Below are positions 5,058 through 5,881 of a stretch of DNA of 5,881 bases, piece after piece. Below the pieces are notes generated by a model. The model saw only the letters and a program-made list of their open reading frames with translations. It did no database searches and was not told the DNA's origin. The translations under genes and the position numbers were made by a program. This stretch comes from Elusimicrobiota bacterium (GTDB lineage: Bacteria > Elusimicrobiota > Endomicrobiia > Endomicrobiales > Endomicrobiaceae), in contig JAIRQB010000025.1 in assembly GCA_031256695.1 (NCBI GenBank), positions 1 to 5,881 of the forward strand, written 5' to 3'. Numbering within the stretch: the first letter of the stretch is position 1; each line of letters begins with the position of its first letter.

Positions 5058-5881
5058 TCAAAATTTAAATTCTGTTTGCGCGGCGCTATGCCCTTTGATT
5101 AAACAATCAACAATTTTTTCCAATTGGACGGCGCGCGAGGATTTAAATAAAAAAACTGCATTCTTTGAGTTAAAATTTGCTCTCTCTAAACTATCCAATA
5201 GTTTGCCGCTGTCGTCAAAATATCGGGCTTCGCAATATTTGAATTCGTCTTTTGCCGCAAGCATTTCTGCGCCTATTAAATAAACGGATTTCAATTTAAA
5301 TCTATCTGCAAAAGCGCCCAACTCTTTGTGATAATACGCGCTCTTTGAGCCGAGTTCAAGCATATCGCCTAAAACAAGATTTATTTCTTTTTGCGGATAA
5401 GTCTCGCAAACTGTTCTTATAGATTCTTTCATAGAAGAAGGATTGGCATTATAAGCGTCATTTATAAAAATAGCGCCCGAAGGCAAAATTATAGTTTCCA
5501 TCCTCATTTTAGGCGGATTATAATTTGACAAACCCGCTTCTATCTCTTCAAGCGAAAAACCCAAACCAAAAGCCAATGCCGCTGCGCAGACCGCATCTTG
5601 TATAAAAAAAGTCCCAAGTTGCGGTATTTTTATATCAATGCTTTCAGAACCGCAATAAAGTTTAAAAGAAGTTCCATCGCCGCTAAACAAAAAAGACTTG
5701 GCATAGACATCTGCTTCTTGTGAAATAGAAAAAGACACGCTCTTATAAAAATCGCCGCGCTCTACTCTGCTTAAAAAAACGTCGTCGGCATTTATAGCCG
5801 CAAGACCCTTATTGTCAATATATTTAAATAGATTTACTTTTTCTTTAAAAACTCCGGCGGGAGATTCAAAACTTTCAAGGT
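5058..5881 (-). CDS. murF: MurF, UDP-MurNAc-tripeptide:D-Ala-D-Ala ligase, 3' part
   Basis: Cytosolic ATP-dependent ligase (EC 6.3.2.10) that adds D-Ala-D-Ala to the UDP-MurNAc-tripeptide, the last soluble step of peptidoglycan precursor synthesis. The frame stays open to the window edge, so 273 C-terminal residues of the usual ~450 are seen. The N-terminal domain and P-loop lie outside, and the GTG at 5736-5738 is an internal codon. The visible part begins in the central ATPase domain (LESFESPAGVFKEK, with the lysine expected to be carbamylated, then AINADD). The C-terminal domain shows PPKMRME, INDAYNANPSSM, LGDMLELG, YHKELG and KSSRAVQLEKIV. The motif usually written GRHNxxN reads GTFFIQD here (about 5597-5617), losing its His and both Asn. 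Other motifs are intact, so the enzyme is probably functional. Confidence 0.95.
   Translation of the reverse strand, partial: LESFESPAGVFKEKVNLFKYIDNKGLAAINADDVFLSRVERGDFYKSVSFSISQEADVYAKSFLFSGDGTSFKLYCGSESIDIKIPQLGTFFIQDAVCAAALAFGLGFSLEEIEAGLSNYNPPKMRMETIILPSGAIFINDAYNANPSSMKESIRTVCETYPQKEINLVLGDMLELGSKSAYYHKELGAFADRFKLKSVYLIGAEMLAAKDEFKYCEARYFDDSGKLLDSLERANFNSKNAVFLFKSSRAVQLEKIVDCLIKGHSAAQTEFKF

Noticed and set aside
5095..5283. Open frame of 62 codons on the plus strand
   Set aside because: It is antisense to the conserved C-terminal domain of murF.
5736..5738. GTG as the start of a short MurF protein
   Set aside because: The frame continues upstream with clear MurF motifs (LESFESPAGVFKEK, AINADD) to the window edge, so this GTG is an internal valine.

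Overview
The window looks like chromosomal housekeeping DNA from an AT-rich diderm (outer-membrane) bacterium. The paired TIGR03545/TIGR03546 families, restricted to outer-membrane bacteria, together with the base composition suggest Elusimicrobiota, perhaps an Endomicrobium-like lineage. That placement is an inference from memory and is not proven by the sequence.

Layout. Positions 1-430 hold a dense non-coding repeat island. It contains a REP-type palindrome pair in inverted orientation, a diverged third hairpin, a long nested palindrome, and two tandem units of about 102 bp. Positions 430-617 hold a plausible sigma-70-type promoter and a leader of about 115 nt. Two plus-strand genes follow, a ChvE-like periplasmic sugar-binding protein (618-1709) and methylglyoxal synthase mgsA (1780-2238). 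They are 70 bp apart with no visible terminator between them, so they are probably one transcript. A strong bidirectional terminator (2282-2323) closes this unit.

The minus strand is read toward the same terminator from the right edge. It carries the 3' part of murF (5058 to beyond 5881), a small DUF2062-like membrane protein of family TIGR03546 (4456-4959), its partner TIGR03545 (2527-4443), and a tRNA-Arg(CCG) gene (2359-2430). The spacings are 98 bp, 12 bp and 96 bp. The two directions converge on the shared terminator.

How the genes may work together. The minus-strand genes look like a cell-envelope group. MurF completes the peptidoglycan precursor UDP-MurNAc-pentapeptide. The TIGR03545/03546 pair is uncharacterised, but TIGR03545 has an inner-membrane anchor followed by an AsmA-like start, a coiled-coil middle and a beta-rich part, which would suit an inner-to-outer-membrane bridge or transport protein. 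The plus-strand pair links a probable sugar-binding protein without its transporter to the methylglyoxal bypass of glycolysis. The best candidate for an undescribed system is the TIGR03545/TIGR03546 pair. The nested palindromic repeat island is the most striking non-coding structure.
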